The notes beneath the pieces are model-generated. The model was not told the DNA's origin, did not search any database, and saw nothing but the letters and a program-made list of their open reading frames with translations. From Neiella litorisoli (GTDB lineage: Bacteria; Pseudomonadota; Gammaproteobacteria; Enterobacterales; Neiellaceae), in the NCBI RefSeq assembly GCF_014773395.1, contig NZ_JACXAF010000016.1, forward strand, positions 61,154-125,153: a stretch of DNA of 64,000 nt, given 5' to 3'. Below are positions 63,961-64,000 of the stretch, in pieces (the first letter of the stretch is position 1; every line of letters starts with the position of its first letter). The position numbers and the translations under genes are program-made.

Positions 63961-63972
63961 CGCTCTTTAACA
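63961..63972 (+). promoter_or_regulatory. rRNA leader boxA antitermination site
   Basis: CGCTCTTTAACA is the conserved rrn boxA, where the NusB-S10 antitermination complex assembles. The following GACAATCTGTGTGGGCACTC is nearly identical to the enterobacterial rrn leader, so the 16S gene begins soon after the right edge. Confidence 0.9.
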
Positions 63973-64000
63973 ATTAGCAAGACAATCTGTGTGGGCACTC

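Noticed and set aside
1..64000. CRISPR arrays, insertion sequences, prophage
   Set aside because: No regularly spaced repeats, transposase, integrase or phage structural genes were seen in either strand.

Overview
This window reads as the chromosome of a marine-type gammaproteobacterium, probably Alteromonadales-like (genus not determinable by eye). Gene order supports this: fabB/mnmC, pdxB-asd-fimV-truA-accD-folC-SPOR-cvpA-purF, ppiB-lpxH divergent from cysS, tig-clpP-clpX-lon-hupB-ppiD, pspF-sapABCDF divergent from pspABC, ycjXF, tyrR, and gmhB next to an rRNA operon are all classic gammaproteobacterial neighbourhoods. Coding density is high, most genes have good Shine-Dalgarno sequences, and many units end in strong hairpin terminators.

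Layout. 1-1.5 kb: accessory edge with a left-truncated GNAT acetyltransferase (toxin-like) and an unknown secreted protein. 1.5-16 kb: core metabolism (tRNA modification, fatty-acid synthesis, PLP, aspartate semialdehyde, polar hub FimV, folate, purines). 16-20.7 kb: a Yip1-like membrane protein, a large c-di-GMP protein with a LacI-type ligand-binding domain, and miaE. 20.8-25.7 kb: a nitrate-type ABC transporter operon with a porin, preceded by a sigma-54 promoter, NtrC-like sites and a terminator in the leader. 25.8-30.6 kb: a four-gene operon that appears to encode a complete glucosylglycerate cycle (synthase, phosphatase, phosphorylase, glycerate kinase). 30.7-33.5 kb: lpxH, ppiB, cysS. 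33.6-37.8 kb: an octaheme cytochrome/cytochrome b/small periplasmic protein/outer-membrane barrel respiratory module. 37.9-47.9 kb: folD, tRNA-Arg(UCU), trigger factor, ClpP, ClpX, Lon, HU and PpiD, a protein-quality-control block. 47.9-59.2 kb: Sap transporter, PspF, PspABC, YcjX/YcjF and a LysR regulator. 59.3-63.7 kb: a lipoprotein M1 aminopeptidase, TyrR and GmhB. The last 280 bases are the tandem promoters and boxA leader of an rRNA operon whose 16S gene lies just outside.

The most interesting parts are: (1) the glucosylglycerate operon, which could make, break down and recycle a nitrogen-free compatible solute, adjacent to (2) a nitrate-uptake operon with nitrogen-control signals; (3) the octaheme cytochrome module with a membrane-anchored cytochrome and an unusual direct-repeat/palindrome promoter region; (4) a Sap ABC transporter in which SapF has lost the Walker B glutamate and SapD the H-loop histidine; and (5) promoters whose -10 boxes sit inside terminator hairpins.
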